Assembly: GCA_025642065.1 (NCBI GenBank)
Contig: JAODUP010000031.1
Location: 507,501 to 571,500 of the forward strand
Direction: 5' to 3'
From: Paralvinella palmiformis
Taxonomy: Eukaryota > Annelida > Polychaeta > Terebellida > Alvinellidae
DNA: 64,000 nt
The translations under genes and the position numbers were made by a program. The notes beneath the pieces were generated by a model that saw only the letters and a list, made by a program, of their open reading frames with translations, was not told the DNA's origin and ran no database searches. Below are positions 35,070 to 47,562 of this stretch, piece after piece. The number at the start of each line of letters is the position of its first letter. Position 1 is the stretch's first letter.

Positions 35070-35399
35070 TACCTCGATGTATGGTTCAACACAGTTACTA
35101 TTTATAAAGTATATCTTCATTACCTGATATCCTTTTTACGTAATAATCATATGATCTGCAAATAATTAAAAAATGCCAATCATCACCAATATTATAATCG
35201 ATATTTTTAATATATTTAGTAACCACGATATTTTGTTGTCTTCTTCGGGTGCTAGTTTCCAACAACATTTTCTACAAAAGGTACAGATCCGTGATAGTCA
35301 TTCGCGACCGAGTGTCGTTATTTCGCCATTAAATTTATTAATGTATCAAGCGACTGTGATAGATTTTAGCCATTTTTGTTTAATACAATAGAGCCGTAG

Positions 35400-35800
35400 T
35401 TATAGTAGCCATGATAAATATGGCCAGAGGCAAACAGCTGCCGCAGCGCACCCAGTGGCAAACCGGTAGTACTAAACACTGTCAGCGCACCGATACGGCC
35501 AGTTTCGTTTTTAGGTCGCGTGTCTTATCGTACTGATGCTTTCCGATGATGATGATGATGATGATGGTGGTGGTGACGGCGCGCGGAATAATTCAACCAC
35601 ACATCGAGTTGGAGCGAATTTTATTTTTGATGATGGCGGCTGCCGGCCAGGAATACGGCCTTAAGGGTAACCAAATGCTCGGTCGCGTTTCACCGACGGA
35701 TAGAACTAAGCGGAACTAGTCGCCGGCAGTGGTAATAAATGCAGCCACTGGTTATAAATAAAGCGAAACGTTTATCGTGTATGATGATGATGATGATGTG
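35400..35800 (+). promoter_or_regulatory. CpG-richer promoter-like stretch (tentative)
   Basis: GC content and CpG frequency rise here. A 'gatgatggcggctgccggcc' YY1-like/start-like element sits at about 35628. The frame reads 'MMAAAGQEYGLKG' into a weak donor. No TATA box at the expected place and no downstream exon shown. Confidence 0.2.
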
Positions 35801-36365
35801 TTTGTATCTTAAACAATACACATGACTATGCCTACAATAGGCTATTACATGTTTATCCAGAACGCAACACTTAATCTACTCAAAATCCATCATCACCTGT
35901 TTATATTTTATACACCGCGTTTAATCTTCGCGTGTGTCATATCGTAAGGGACTGTACGTCATACATAATCTTGTAAGTTATAGAATACACTAAATAATGT
36001 ATCATCGTGTGCGCTATACATCATTGACACTTATTGATTAGTGTTTATTGCCGGTAAACGTTCAGGTCTGGTAATAACCTTTTTTTTCTCTCGATACCAA
36101 GTCAACATAGGAAGATGTGTTTATGTCTGGTTATAGCGCCGTCAACTAAATCTATAGATTGTATATTCCTGTTGTTGTCGTTATTACTACTACTAGTAGT
36201 AGTAATATTATTTTGTTTGTTTGTTTGTTTGTTTCTTGGACGGGAGTATTTGTGCGTTCTACCCTCGTGTTTCAAAATTGTATACCACACCAGCACATTC
36301 GGTGTGCGTTTGTGCATTATATATTACACTACAAGCGTAGTCACCGCAAACATCATGAAACGCCG

Positions 36366-36376
36366 CCCCCCCCCCC

Positions 36377-36410
<34 letters not shown>

Positions 36411-36480
36411 GCCTACCGTCCCCAACACACACACATACACACACACACACACAACATACTGAGAGAGAGAGAGAGAGGAG
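36366..36480. repeat. C-run, (CA)n and (GA)n compound tract
   Basis: C11-C12 passing into CA, then GAGA and GGAGGA. Confidence 0.9.
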
Positions 36481-36959
36481 GAGGAGGAGGGAATGGTGGG
36501 AGCTAGAAGCTAGCTATAGCTCGCTAGTTGTGGCCTACAGGCTTACTGTAAAACCTGGCCCACACCGACTGACACACACACACACTGTAGACACACACAC
36601 ACACACATACACACACACACAGTACAGTCGTTGGCTGGCTGAGCTAGCCGACTCTCTGTGTGTGTGTGTTAAGGCTGACTTGGTGTTATAGGCTCTACTA
36701 TAGCGAGGCTTTAAGGCTGGCCCCATAGTCGTGGTTATTGTGAGTGCTGCGAGGCACAAGCTGTGAGAGATCGACAGAGAGAGAGAGAGAGAGAGAAAAT
36801 TTGTAAAGATTTCTTACACTTAAAAGAGGAATAATAGTCGTTATAGTGGAAGCGAGTGGCTATAGGACACGGTGCGTGTGTGTGTGCGTGCGCGCGCGCG
36901 TGACTGTTAATTGTTAAATATCCGATCATGACACCGGACGAGATAAACAAACAGAAGAT

Positions 36960-37075
36960 CTGAATTGTTTATTGGATCACGGTGATGATAATAATAACCT
37001 AGCAGTGGCTGATAGAGACACACACAGAGAGAGGGGGGTGGATCAATCCGGCGATTAACAAACGACCCGACAAAG
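36960..37075 (+). promoter_or_regulatory. Candidate 5' leader exon end (donor at 37076)
   Basis: 'acccgacaaag' directly before a consensus 'gtgagt'. No long open frame ends here, so it would be untranslated. It could be a first exon for the SERTA gene 12 kb downstream, whose coding exon has an acceptor at 49034. The 5' boundary given is arbitrary. Confidence 0.3.
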
Positions 37076-37163
37076 GTGAGTTATTGGAGTTTATGCGATA
37101 ACAATTAATGTGTTTATTGTATAACTTGGTCATTTGTGATAGGTGATGGGCAAGTGTGTGTGT

Positions 37164-37165
37164 GT

Positions 37166-37203
<38 letters not shown>

Positions 37204-37230
37204 ATGTGTGTGTGTGTGTGTGTGTGTAAA
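37164..37230. repeat. (TC)n(TG)n microsatellite
   Basis: TC run followed by TG run. Confidence 0.93.
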
Positions 37231-37369
37231 GAGAAAGAGAAAAATAGTGGCTGTGACACTGGGGTTGTTTAAGTGTATCAGCGCGCGCGCACTTTTGTAT
37301 ATGGGCGTATGCATACAGTATAGCCTAGCCTGTATTACAGGTTTCAAATAAGAGCTAGATAGCCGTTGA

Positions 37370-37371
37370 TA

Positions 37372-37436
<65 letters not shown>

Positions 37437-37440
37437 AAAA
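37370..37440. repeat. Palindromic (CT)n(AT)n(AG)n tract
   Basis: CT run, TA run and GA run form a perfect-looking mirror complementary structure able to fold as a hairpin. Confidence 0.9.
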
Positions 37441-38345
37441 ATGAGAAGATGCGTGTGTGTGTGTGTGTGTGCGTGCGCGCGCGTGTGTGTCGTTTATCAG
37501 CGTCCATCTGTTTATAGTATCCGTGTCCCAGCCTGTTGTATTTCAGCCTGTTGTGTTGGCGGCTCGTTGCGTTACAGCCTGGTGCGTTGTGTTGTGTTGT
37601 ATTGTTACAGCCCGTAGTACTACAGCCCGATGAAGTGTCACAGACTGTTTTGTTACAGCTACTTTGATGCTGGTATTTAACTCAGTTATGGCGGCGCTAT
37701 TTAATTATCCTTTGTCGTCTAGTCATCGATATGTTTGTTCTTGTTTATTGATAATAATGACACTATCTGTCTAAATAACACTACACGTGCGTGTGTGCGG
37801 GTGCGCGCGCGTGTGCATGTGAACGCTAACGGGGTGACTTCAGAACATATTTCCTGTGAGTCTTCCTTTTGATATCAAAGACTTCTTACATATTTTCAAA
37901 GTCTATAAGCTCGTAACGTCTCATAAGTCCGGTGTCGTGGTGGGGTGGGGTGGGTGGGTGATGATATGTTTTAATCGTACAGGATCCGCCCCTTCGTTTG
38001 AGCGGACGTGTATTATTTACCATTACCGGATCCGCTTTGTGAGTCAGCGTGCATGCTGACAGTTCTTCCTTGTGTTCACAGCTCTTTGTTGTAAGCAAGC
38101 GTGCATGGTGCGAAGCGGGTGTGTTTAAATGAGTAGTGGTGGTAGTAGTAGTAGTAGTAGTAGTAAAACTAGTAGTCGTATGAAAGGGCAGGAGGGTCAA
38201 CTCACCGACGTCACGTGATCTTTCTGGAGACGACCACGTGGTAGAGTTGTTAGCGCGATGCACTGAAGTCTACGGACCTTCCTTATTGACCTCCTTACTA
38301 GTTGATTGACCTTTCACAAGTTGACCCCTCAACTATAAATGCAGG

Positions 38346-38516
38346 TGCCCCGATAGCACGGGGGTTAGTGTATTGCGCTGCAAGTCTCCAGATCAGGGTT
38401 CGAATCCGACTAACGATCTATGTTTGGGGGATGTTTCCAAAGGTAGTCGCCCCTTCACCATATATCCCAGCTGTAACGAACGCTGATGCTAAACAAAACA
38501 GTCACTCACTCACTCA
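38346..38516 (+). repeat. SINE family C, best copy
   Basis: A-box-like 'tagcacgggggttagtg', B-box 'cagggttcgaatccgac', body 'gggggatgtttccaaaggta', 3' junction 'gctaaacaaaacagtcactc', then (ACTC)n. Confidence 0.75.
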
Positions 38517-38984
38517 CCTATTTGATTTGTATACTGTAAGGCGAGTTAATGATAACCTTTAATAATACATGCTCCTAAACCAGTAGGGCGTAAATTTTAA
38601 CCGAGATTCTACATACGCGGTATGCGACATCGCGGTATACGACTTTTGTGCTTCCATATAAAACGACTATCCATGCGTTTTCGGACACCTTCTGACCTAT
38701 TTTCCTTTGTAGCAAAATTCAGGATTCAACCGTCCGATTTGTGTTCAGATTCGCATTCACACTAATCGCTACACGGATCGATCCATTTTGTCGCTTCCGC
38801 AAATTCCATACCCAGTCGAACATGTAGAATGATGCTCGCGCGTTTACGTGTGTTCCATTTTTTTTTGGTCGCAATCCCATTCACATAAGGCATACAGAGT
38901 ACGTGGAACCTCGACTTAAAGCTAAAAGTTCTTAGATTGACTTACACTGTCAGTTAATATTTTGCGGGCAAATTTGTGCGCACG

Positions 38985-39122
38985 GTAGGCTAAATGAGCC
39001 GAACGGCCTCCGAAGATAACGAATGAGGCAAAGCGGAAGATGCAACACTCGCACTGGCATTTAACCTGGGTACTAGATGTCTGTGGCCAACCGCGCTACG
39101 ATTTAGGCCACGTAGACGCCCT
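38985..39122 (-). repeat. SINE family A, diverged copy
   Basis: 'ggtaggctaaatgagccgaa', 'gcggaagatgcaacactcgc' and a terminal 'cacgtagacgccc' in inverted order. Confidence 0.6.
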
Positions 39123-39361
39123 TTAGACTGTAATATTCGCCCTATTAGAACGTGGCTGGTCTATTCAATGTCTTTGATATTCCTCTATCAATGATTACGT
39201 GTATTTATTCCTTTGTTATGTGTTACTTGTTTTAAAGAGTAGAACCGGATATGACGTTATGATGTTCAGACATTGTTATTGGCCGAGTCTGTCTGTTAAT
39301 GTTACATTCGGTTACAGTTATGTCGTTCTGGTAGTACGGGTTCTGATTACATTTGTCCTGA

Positions 39362-39465
39362 CCAACTTTTGTGCACATCTCCAGAGGTAGCGAGCTCCGG
39401 CGTTTGAACCCATGTGCTGGAGGTCTGTGGCGGGCCACCTTACCAGTTAGCCCATTGAGACGCCA
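39362..39465 (-). repeat. SINE family A, truncated copy
   Basis: 'gcgtttgaacccatgtgctg' and 'cccattgagacgcc' correspond to the inverted family A head. Confidence 0.5.
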
Positions 39466-39517
39466 TCGTTCGGCGAACAAGTTATTTATGACGTCACCCT
39501 CAATTTCACAACATACC

Positions 39518-39521
<4 letters not shown>

Positions 39522-39593
<72 letters not shown>

Positions 39594-39641
39594 GCAGACA
39601 GAGAATGACACACACACAGAGAGAGAGAGGGTGGTGGTGGA

Positions 39642-39706
<65 letters not shown>

Positions 39707-39770
39707 CACACGCAGAGAGAGAGAGAGAGGGGGGGAGGGAGCGAGGGAGAATGACACACACACACATACA
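39522..39770. repeat. Alternating (CA)n and (GA)n tract, about 250 bp
   Basis: CA, GA, (CAGA)n, CA, GA, CA, GA in succession. All frames of 88-185 codons across it are low-complexity artefacts. Confidence 0.93.
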
Positions 39771-41545
39771 TAAACACGGGGTTTGTCATAAGGATGTTTT
39801 CTACGTAATATATCTGATGTTAGCTCTCTGTGTTTATACCCTGTTACTGTTAGTGATGTTATGTGTAGCTCGTTCTCTGTGTACTTACAGCGGGTAACAC
39901 GTGGTAGCATACGACCGAATGCCTCCATAGACGCACACACATCTGGTGTAACATTTAACATAGTTCTCTTCTAACATTCAACATCATACATCTACTGCGG
40001 CATTTAGCCGCATTACCTTTACGCCCCACACCCCACCCCGCGTCCGTAATGTAATATTCAGATACTGTCATTCTCTTCACTTCCCACGTGCGTCCCTTGG
40101 TCGGGTCTGTCTATGCTATCCCGGGATCTATGGAACAGAAACTCGTCCCAAAGCTTAACGTCAGCTTCTTTTAGAGTGCAAAAATAGGGCGCGATATGAA
40201 TGTTATATAATAATAATAATAATACTTCAGGGTTACAACATGATATGAGTAAATACAGGCGAGCACGTCATGACATTAAAGAAAGGAGAACAGCTATATA
40301 TACAAACAGACCTTATATTGTGTGTGTGTGTTTCACAGGATTGCGTAATGGCCGCATGTACGTAGACAAGTCTCCCGCACCTCCCCCCCCACCAAACAAT
40401 TTGCCGGATGTAGCCGATTGCCATGCGCCGAGCGTTGCCCCGTTTAAAGTTTAATCACTGTGGCTTGTTTCGTTACAAAAATGTTCCTGTTTATTGGCCG
40501 ATTGCTAATATTTTGATGAAGGGCTGTGGGTCAAGGTGTGCCCCGTGGGTAGGGCACATTAGCGTGCCGTCTGCTCGCACCTTTGGGGGGGGGGAGGCTG
40601 GTTAGTGATCGTAATCAGTTAGACTATCCAGCTGAACGGCCGCCGAACAGGCCATATCTGCCACAGACGACGCCGATGAAATATGGCCGGCATTAGCTCG
40701 GCTTAGAGACGGATTGTCGCGGATGGAATACGTCAAGATGTCGGTTTGCTCAATCCGGCTATATTAGCTCGGTTTGTTTTCGGCGATCATTCCACGAAGG
40801 AGAGACAGTAAAATAAACACATCCGGTGGCTTTGTTTCCGATTGGCGAATATTCGTGAGCTACTCGTGTTTTGAGTGCGATAATCTGATAATCGAGTAAT
40901 CGGGAAATAGAGGCATCTAGCAGTTAGGATGAGTCGGAACGGCGTTGTGTGGGCTTGATTCTGTTAACGCGTCCTCCTCTCTCACCGAAATCTACTTCCA
41001 GGTAAATACTGTCGCATTAGCACGCGGAATCGATCCAAGCCGGAGCGCATCTCCCCGACTCCATCCCCTCCTTCTTCAAACCCCCCTCCCCTGTAGCCTA
41101 GAGCGATAATTGGGTTAAGAACAAATCCTTCCGTTAGGGGATAATGTGTCTGGTTACGATATAGATCCACGACGTGCAGCGAACACGAGCGTAACTCTCG
41201 TATTTGGATGACCTTCACGTTTGGACGAGGTGTGACTTAGTCTTAGACGTACTTCATCCACTGTTCGTTTTGTCCGAGTCTGTCCGTGTATATATGATGT
41301 CGTGCACATAAAATAGCCACTAATTTCGGATTTGTATTACCCCATTGCTATTCCGCTTGTATAGCTATTTTAAAAGGGGGAAACAGTTGCTGATAACATA
41401 CGGGGACATTTGCAGATTGATCTATTTTTAGAAGCTCGCGACACAGTTACGGAAGTGAACCGACGTATAGCTGAGATATTTAATCATCATATTATATGAT
41501 TGTTATCTATTGTTATTTGATGTCGGTTAAAATACAGTTAGGTCA

Positions 41546-41549
<4 letters not shown>

Positions 41550-41609
<60 letters not shown>

Positions 41610-41612
41610 TGT
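41550..41612. repeat. (TA)n(TG)n microsatellite
   Basis: TA run followed by TG run. Confidence 0.95.
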
Positions 41613-42172
41613 GTGTCGGGCCCCGACTGACTAATTGACTCACACACTGAGAGAGTACGAATCTAGTTTTTCGCACACAGGAATGTCGTAAACCCGTTTG
41701 ACGTTGCGTCCCATGCACCCGTGTGTGCGTGCGCATGCTTATGGCGACGTGTCTTTGGCACCGTTTAAAAACATATGAATGGCATATCTTCTTTATTGAA
41801 TTTAGTATTTACAGAAGATATACGGCTACATTATTACAGCGTGTTTACGTGTATTAGATATCTGGCTGTTTATTGCTACCAAAGACTATTTATAACTTTT
41901 AAGCTCTCTGTTGCGACTCGCCCCGTCTGCGTGTCCCGTGTTGTGTTTTATTAAATAGAATAATAATGTTGTGTAGAAATCATCTAGTATTTGCATTAAA
42001 GACAGGTAAGCCGCAGTAAGTTATGGGAGTTATAGTTATTATTGTTGTTTATTAATAATGGGTGTCTTCCTTCGCAGCAGTCGTCCGGGACCGATTCGTA
42101 ACAAGATTACTTCGATCAAAGACTAAACGGTACGAGTAAGGCGTGTTATATCCACGGCGTTCTGACATAACA

Positions 42173-42465
42173 ACATGATGGCCAATATAACATGGTCACC
42201 CGTATGATATCGTAATATATAAAATGATGGCCAGTATAACATGGTCACCCGTATTATATCGCAATATATATCATGATGGCCAATATAACATGGTCACCCG
42301 TATGATATAATAATATATAACATGATGGCCAGTATAACATGATCATCCGTATGATATCATAATATATAACATGATGGCCAGTATAACATGGTCACCGGTA
42401 TGATATTATACTATATATATGATGATGACCACTCTAACATGGTCACCCGTATGAATTCATACTGT
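42173..42465. repeat. 49-bp tandem array, about six copies
   Basis: The unit begins 'catgatggccagtataacat' and continues 'ggtcacccgtatgatat'. Related 'tggtggctagtataacat' blocks follow at 42830-42900. Confidence 0.9.
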
Positions 42466-42949
42466 CGCTGGTTATACTTTATAATATAGGGCTAGTGTAA
42501 TATGACTCAATATACCGTGTTCCAGGTTAGTTTAATGTGGTGTAATAAAACGTAGTAGCAGGCGGTATAACGTTATAGCGTATAACAATCAGCGAACAGA
42601 AGTTAGTTGAGAGTATGGGGAAGACTGGGTGGCATCGTATAACACACACGCGCACGCACGCACGCACGCACACACGCACACACACACACACACACATAGT
42701 GTGTATAACATGGCGGCCACAACAGAAAAGTACCACGTGCCGTCCAGTTTAACATAGTGGTCACCTGGAAATATAACGCGCTGTACGACTGTTATATGGT
42801 GGCTGAGATTCCTTTGAGTTGGCAGCCATAACGTGGTGGCTAGTATAACATGGTGGCTTGTATAACATGGTGGCTAGTATAACATGGTGGCCAGTCTGAC
42901 ATGTAACATAGTGAGAAGTAATATGGCCGACCGTATGGGCTATTAGCGA

Positions 42950-43315
42950 TATGTTAGTGTGGTCATTATGACCTATTACCCATATGTTAGTGTGGTCATT
43001 ATGACCTATTACCCATATGTTAGTGTGGTCAGTATGACCTATTACCCATATGTTAGTGTGGTCAGTATGACCTATTACCCATGTGTTAGTGTGGTCAGCA
43101 TGACCTATTACCGGTATGTTAGTGTGGTTAGCACGACCTATTACCGGTATGTTAGTGTGGTCAGTATGACCTATTACCGATATGTTAGTGTGGTCAGTAT
43201 GACCTGTCACCGATATGTTAGTGTGGTCAATATGGTCTGGTATAGATCTGTTAGTGTGGACAATATGATCTTGTATCGATACGTTCGTGTGGTCAGTATA
43301 ACTTGGTATCGATAT
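42950..43315. repeat. 33-bp tandem array, about 11 copies
   Basis: The unit starts 'tatgttagtgtggtcattat' and continues 'gacctattaccca'. Since 33 is divisible by 3, both strands carry long repetitive frames (11-residue periods, e.g. 'GHTDHTNIWVI' on minus). I treat them as by-products. Confidence 0.92.
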
Positions 43316-44649
43316 TTTACTGCAAACAAAATTAAGGTTGCTACAGTTCTCCGTTCACAAAATTACGAACCGGACCAAGGAACTAAATCCTAAGGCACCA
43401 GTTCTTTAATATTAATCCGTAATAAGAATGCATACTGATCATGAACAACTAAATACGCAAATTCCGTAGACAAACAGTGCTGCAAATTGATGATGAACTC
43501 GTTTAAAAATAAAACACACACACATACAGATATGATTTGTTCGACATAATCTGTGACAACAGTGAATTAGAGAATGGTTGTCACCAGAGAGGTAGAAATA
43601 ATGAACCCAATTAATAGACGACGCTTGTCGTGTTACGGTACTGTTTACAGTTTGAGCTCATCTGGATTATGATCATCTGCACCGAATGACATAACTCGTG
43701 TGAACGAGAGACAACGCTTACGTCACGTTACACGTAGTAAACACGGACGATGAATGGTAAGGGTTGTGTCTCTAACAGCTCTGGTTAGCTGTAAACATAA
43801 TACTATTTATTTATGCAAAATAATAATATATGTGAATAATAATAATAATTATCGCGTTGCTGATGCTGTGCTAACCTTCGAAAACGTAAATCATTCACTC
43901 TCACTAATCTTATCCGACTATGTGTGTGTGTGTTATAACCGGTTGACTTGTTTAAGCCGACTACTACTTGGTGCTTGACATTGTTAAAATTAAGAGTTAA
44001 TGCTCTGAGAAAGAGAGAGAGGCAGCTAAAATGTTTACGTTCTTGACTGCTTGGCGCTTGACAAAATGAACATTATAAATGCTAAGTGAGAGAGAGTTCT
44101 GTGCTGTTTGTTTCTCAGAGCCTCTATTTCTAACTGCAGTTGGCTCGGTAAATCTGTTTATTACACACGATGTTCACATCGTCTGGTAGATTTATGCGCG
44201 TGAACTATTTCGCGTTCGAAAATAAAGCTCTGACTTGGATGTTAGCCGAGACCGTCTCTTACCAGTCGGTATTTAGTCTCGCCCACCGACCCTCGCCTAC
44301 GATCATTCATTGCTCCCGTTTATGATTGGCGGCGTGTCTGCGTCTCACAAAACTACAATACACGTAAAGAAACGTGGCTAGTTCGGTCTAGTATTTATAA
44401 TGATATAAATCTTGCCGCTTGGGAATAATATCCGTTTCGGTTGATTGTTAGTCGATTAGTTTATTTTTAACGATTTTGTATCAATAATATCTCGAAGTCC
44501 TTATTTAATAAAGAATTTATCTATTATTTTTTTCCTGATTTTTTACATGCGATCTCTGGTGTTTTATTTTATTTTATGGATGCAATATTTGACTAACTAT
44601 GCTGTGTAGAGGTGTAATGCATTAGCTTTTGCGATAACCCCCCCCCCCA

Positions 44650-44687
<38 letters not shown>

Positions 44688-45450
44688 CTATGGCGATTAA
44701 AAAAAATTACATGACGTCTTGCAGCCTAATCCGATCGACATTTTAACTGAATTGATTTTAGAACCAAACCTGTTTATGCCAAAATATATGAAATAGTTAT
44801 GTCTGCATCAGACGCTAGGTGGCAGGTCTCGGCTAGTTCATTATCTATTCATTTCATAGGGAGGGCAACACTCATCGAACATGCTTCGGTTTGCTAACGA
44901 TAGTCAGCCTATATATGTTGGCCTGCTAGAATCTTACTACGTATATGTTGAAGCGTTTTTTTCCAATTTTCTCGACAAAGAATGAAAATTGAGGTTTCCG
45001 CATGAATGATATTTAGATTATTACATCATTATTATAGAGGTAGAACATCTTATTGCAGTAGTAGTTATTTTTGGGTAACTGACACTTTGTGAGTGTATTG
45101 TAAACCCCATTTCTCTCTCTCATTTTGCATATGTTTTTGTAAGATCACATACCCGCGTGAACCAGAACATGCGTTATCGCATATTTTTTAAACATCTAAT
45201 TACTCTGATATCAAACGTTTGTGTATCTTTGTCTTATATTCTACGACACTTCCCCCCCCTGCCAAAAAATGTAGCAAATACTACACAACATAAACAATAA
45301 AAAAGATCTCATCAATATGTGATCATGACGAGAAAAAATTTCTGATATATTTATTTCTAATAAGATTGATTGCACTAAAATCGTGTTGCATCAAATGTGT
45401 GTTTGCGCGCAGGTGTCTATGTTTGTTCGTGTGTTTGCAACATAATGTTC
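43316..45450. other. Intergenic or intronic DNA, no gene recognised
   Basis: AT-rich, with a C-run/(CA)n/(GA)n tract at 44639-44688 and a CCAAT-like 'gattggcgg' near 44325. A TATA-like 'tatttataatgatataaatc' lies at about 44391. No exon supported. Confidence 0.4.
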
Positions 45451-45454
45451 CGAC

Positions 45455-45620
45455 TACACAATATGATACTCCGTATCTACAACCCATGCTCCGTTTATAC
45501 GACACGATACTATAATATAACACAATACTCCATGTCTACAACGCAATACTCCATGTCTACAACAAAATACTCCGTGTCTACAACACCATACTCCCGTGTA
45601 TACACCACACTACACTCGGT
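45455..45620. repeat. 21-bp tandem array
   Basis: Unit 'caatactccatgtctacaac' plus one base, about seven degenerate copies. Confidence 0.85.
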
Positions 45621-45801
45621 GTCATCGAGTACTATACGTGCTATAACTGTATTTGTAGCTGTCAGATAGAAGCCAGTTTGATCTAAATATTATATTTACA
45701 CCGCCGACAGTTGGATGTCTTCTAGAGGGAAGCAATTACCATACATTATAGAGCTATGTCTATCGATTGTTCTCAGAAAATATCCACTCAGTCAGCAGCA
45801 T

Positions 45802-45890
45802 GCTAGCTGCTCTACCGATGGATGATGACCCGCTAGCTGCTCTACCGATGGATGATGACCCGCTAGCTGCTCTACCGATGGATGACCCGC
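45802..45890. repeat. 30-bp tandem array, three copies
   Basis: 'gctagctgctctaccgatgg' followed by 'atgatgaccc' starts at about 45802, 45832 and 45862. The last copy lacks one 'atg'. Confidence 0.95.
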
Positions 45891-46111
45891 TATCAGTTAC
45901 TTGCCAGCTGCAGCTATGTGCTCCATTCTAAATAAACGCCACGTCTATACTGCTGCGTATTACCTGCCACGTTATGTAAACTGTGCGCAGTGTTGCTATG
46001 ATGATGATGATAATGATGATGATGATGATGAAAAAAGTTTCTAAATAAATCTGTCTTTGGAGAATACCCCCCCCCCCCCACACACACACACACACTGCAC
46101 TAGCTGTCCTT

Positions 46112-46284
46112 GGGACGCCTCCGCGTTGGCTCCCAGGTCACTACTACCTGGGTTCGAATCTCAGGGTGGGCATATCTGAAGGGTGTTTCATCTTTGACTT
46201 CTCTTCGTCACCTTTGGAGGTCGCCCGGCTCATTTAGCCTACCATGTGCACAAAAGTGACCGTAAAACATCAATCATCATCATC
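46112..46284 (+). repeat. SINE family A, copy with internal head deletion
   Basis: Starts 'gggacgcctccgcgttggct', lacks the A-box 'tctagcggtagcg', keeps B-box 'gggttcgaatctcagg' and the full body to 'aatcatcatcatc'. Confidence 0.75.
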
Positions 46285-46345
46285 TCATAGCTGACCCAGG
46301 TGTAACCAGTACCAAACCTAAACAACTCAAATAAAAACATAACAA

Positions 46346-46512
46346 CAGCCAATGACGCCTCTATGACCTAACCGACATCTAACACCTTGGTTCAAATCCT
46401 GGTCTGAGCTATATTTGAAAGGTGTTTCATCTCTCACCTCACCTTATTACCTCTAAGGGACGCTAGGGCCATTTAACTCACCCTGGCCATAAAAGTGACT
46501 ATAAAACAAAAA
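46346..46512 (+). repeat. SINE family A, diverged copy
   Basis: 'gacgcctctatgacctaacc', 'ggttcaaatcctgg', 'gtgtttcatctctcacctca' and 'gccatttaactcacc' in family order. Confidence 0.6.
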
Positions 46513-46686
46513 CATTTGCACTAACGCTCGAATAAACGATCACTTGTGTGAAACGGCGACCTGTATATTGCGGTCATGATATAAGTTAGTCGTTTTAATA
46601 AATTAAATGGTAGGTAAGGAGTTGACTTGTCCAGTCAGGTCAGGATAGATTAAGCAGGTTTTATTGTATATGCGTTAAGCTAACAG

Positions 46687-46687
<1 letters not shown>

Positions 46688-46760
<73 letters not shown>
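46688..46760. repeat. (TA)n microsatellite, about 70 bp
   Basis: The longest uninterrupted TA run in the window. Confidence 0.97.
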
Positions 46761-46761
<1 letters not shown>

Positions 46762-46922
46762 GTTTATATATTAACGTTATGTGATAATATGTTACTAAGT
46801 AATATAAGAATCCCTCCAGGTTCGGAGCTTAAAATCAGGCCACTTGCTCGTACTACATTTCGAGAAGCGGCTAATTGGAGGTAACGCTAAATGATCCATT
46901 GGTGTCACTGAGTCTTTACACC

Positions 46923-47066
46923 CAACTCACTCACTCACTCACTCACTCACTCACTCACTCACTCACTCACTCACTCACTCACTCACTCACTCACTCACTC
47001 ACTCACTCACTCACTCACTCACTCACTCACTCACTCACTCACTCACTCACTCACTCACTCACTCAC
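46923..47066. repeat. (ACTC)n microsatellite, about 36 units
   Basis: A pure tetranucleotide run, identical in motif to family C SINE tails. The upstream 150 bases show only faint similarity to a SINE head. Confidence 0.97.
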
Positions 47067-47562
47067 TGTTTGCTATATATTACATATATGTTACCTGTTC
47101 TATAATATTTTCTAACTGTTCTTGGTGTATATCGCTTCACCCCACCTGCTGTTTACTATAAGCTATATATTCGTACTCTATACTAGCTGTTAAATGATAC
47201 ATGTTATACGTTACCTGTTATATGCCACATCCTATATGTTACATGTTGTATGCTACCCAGTATGTGCTACCTACTATATACAACATACCGAAATGCTCTC
47301 TGGCATAATTATGTTACTCTGTGGCCTACTATACGCCGCTTGTTATATACTACATACTGAACCTTACCCGCTATATTTTACCTGCTAGAAGTTAGTTACC
47401 TGCTATACATTACCTGCTATATGTTACCTGCTATTGGATTTGACATACCCAGTCTTTCTGTCGGCGTTCACCAATAATTGATCTTTAGCTGAAGGTGTGA
47501 TATAATGATATGGCTCGCTCGTAAATAGACAATAGGTAACCAGTCTAAGGTCAGTCTACTCG

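Noticed and set aside
39232..39961. Several 88-185 codon frames with Ser/Leu or Thr/His/Arg/Glu runs
   Set aside because: Alternating (CA)n/(GA)n microsatellite plus a SINE fragment. No real codon structure.
42761..43393. Paired 149-aa and 144-aa repeat proteins on opposite strands
   Set aside because: Expected from a 33-bp unit lacking stops. No start context, splice sites or flanking coding sequence.
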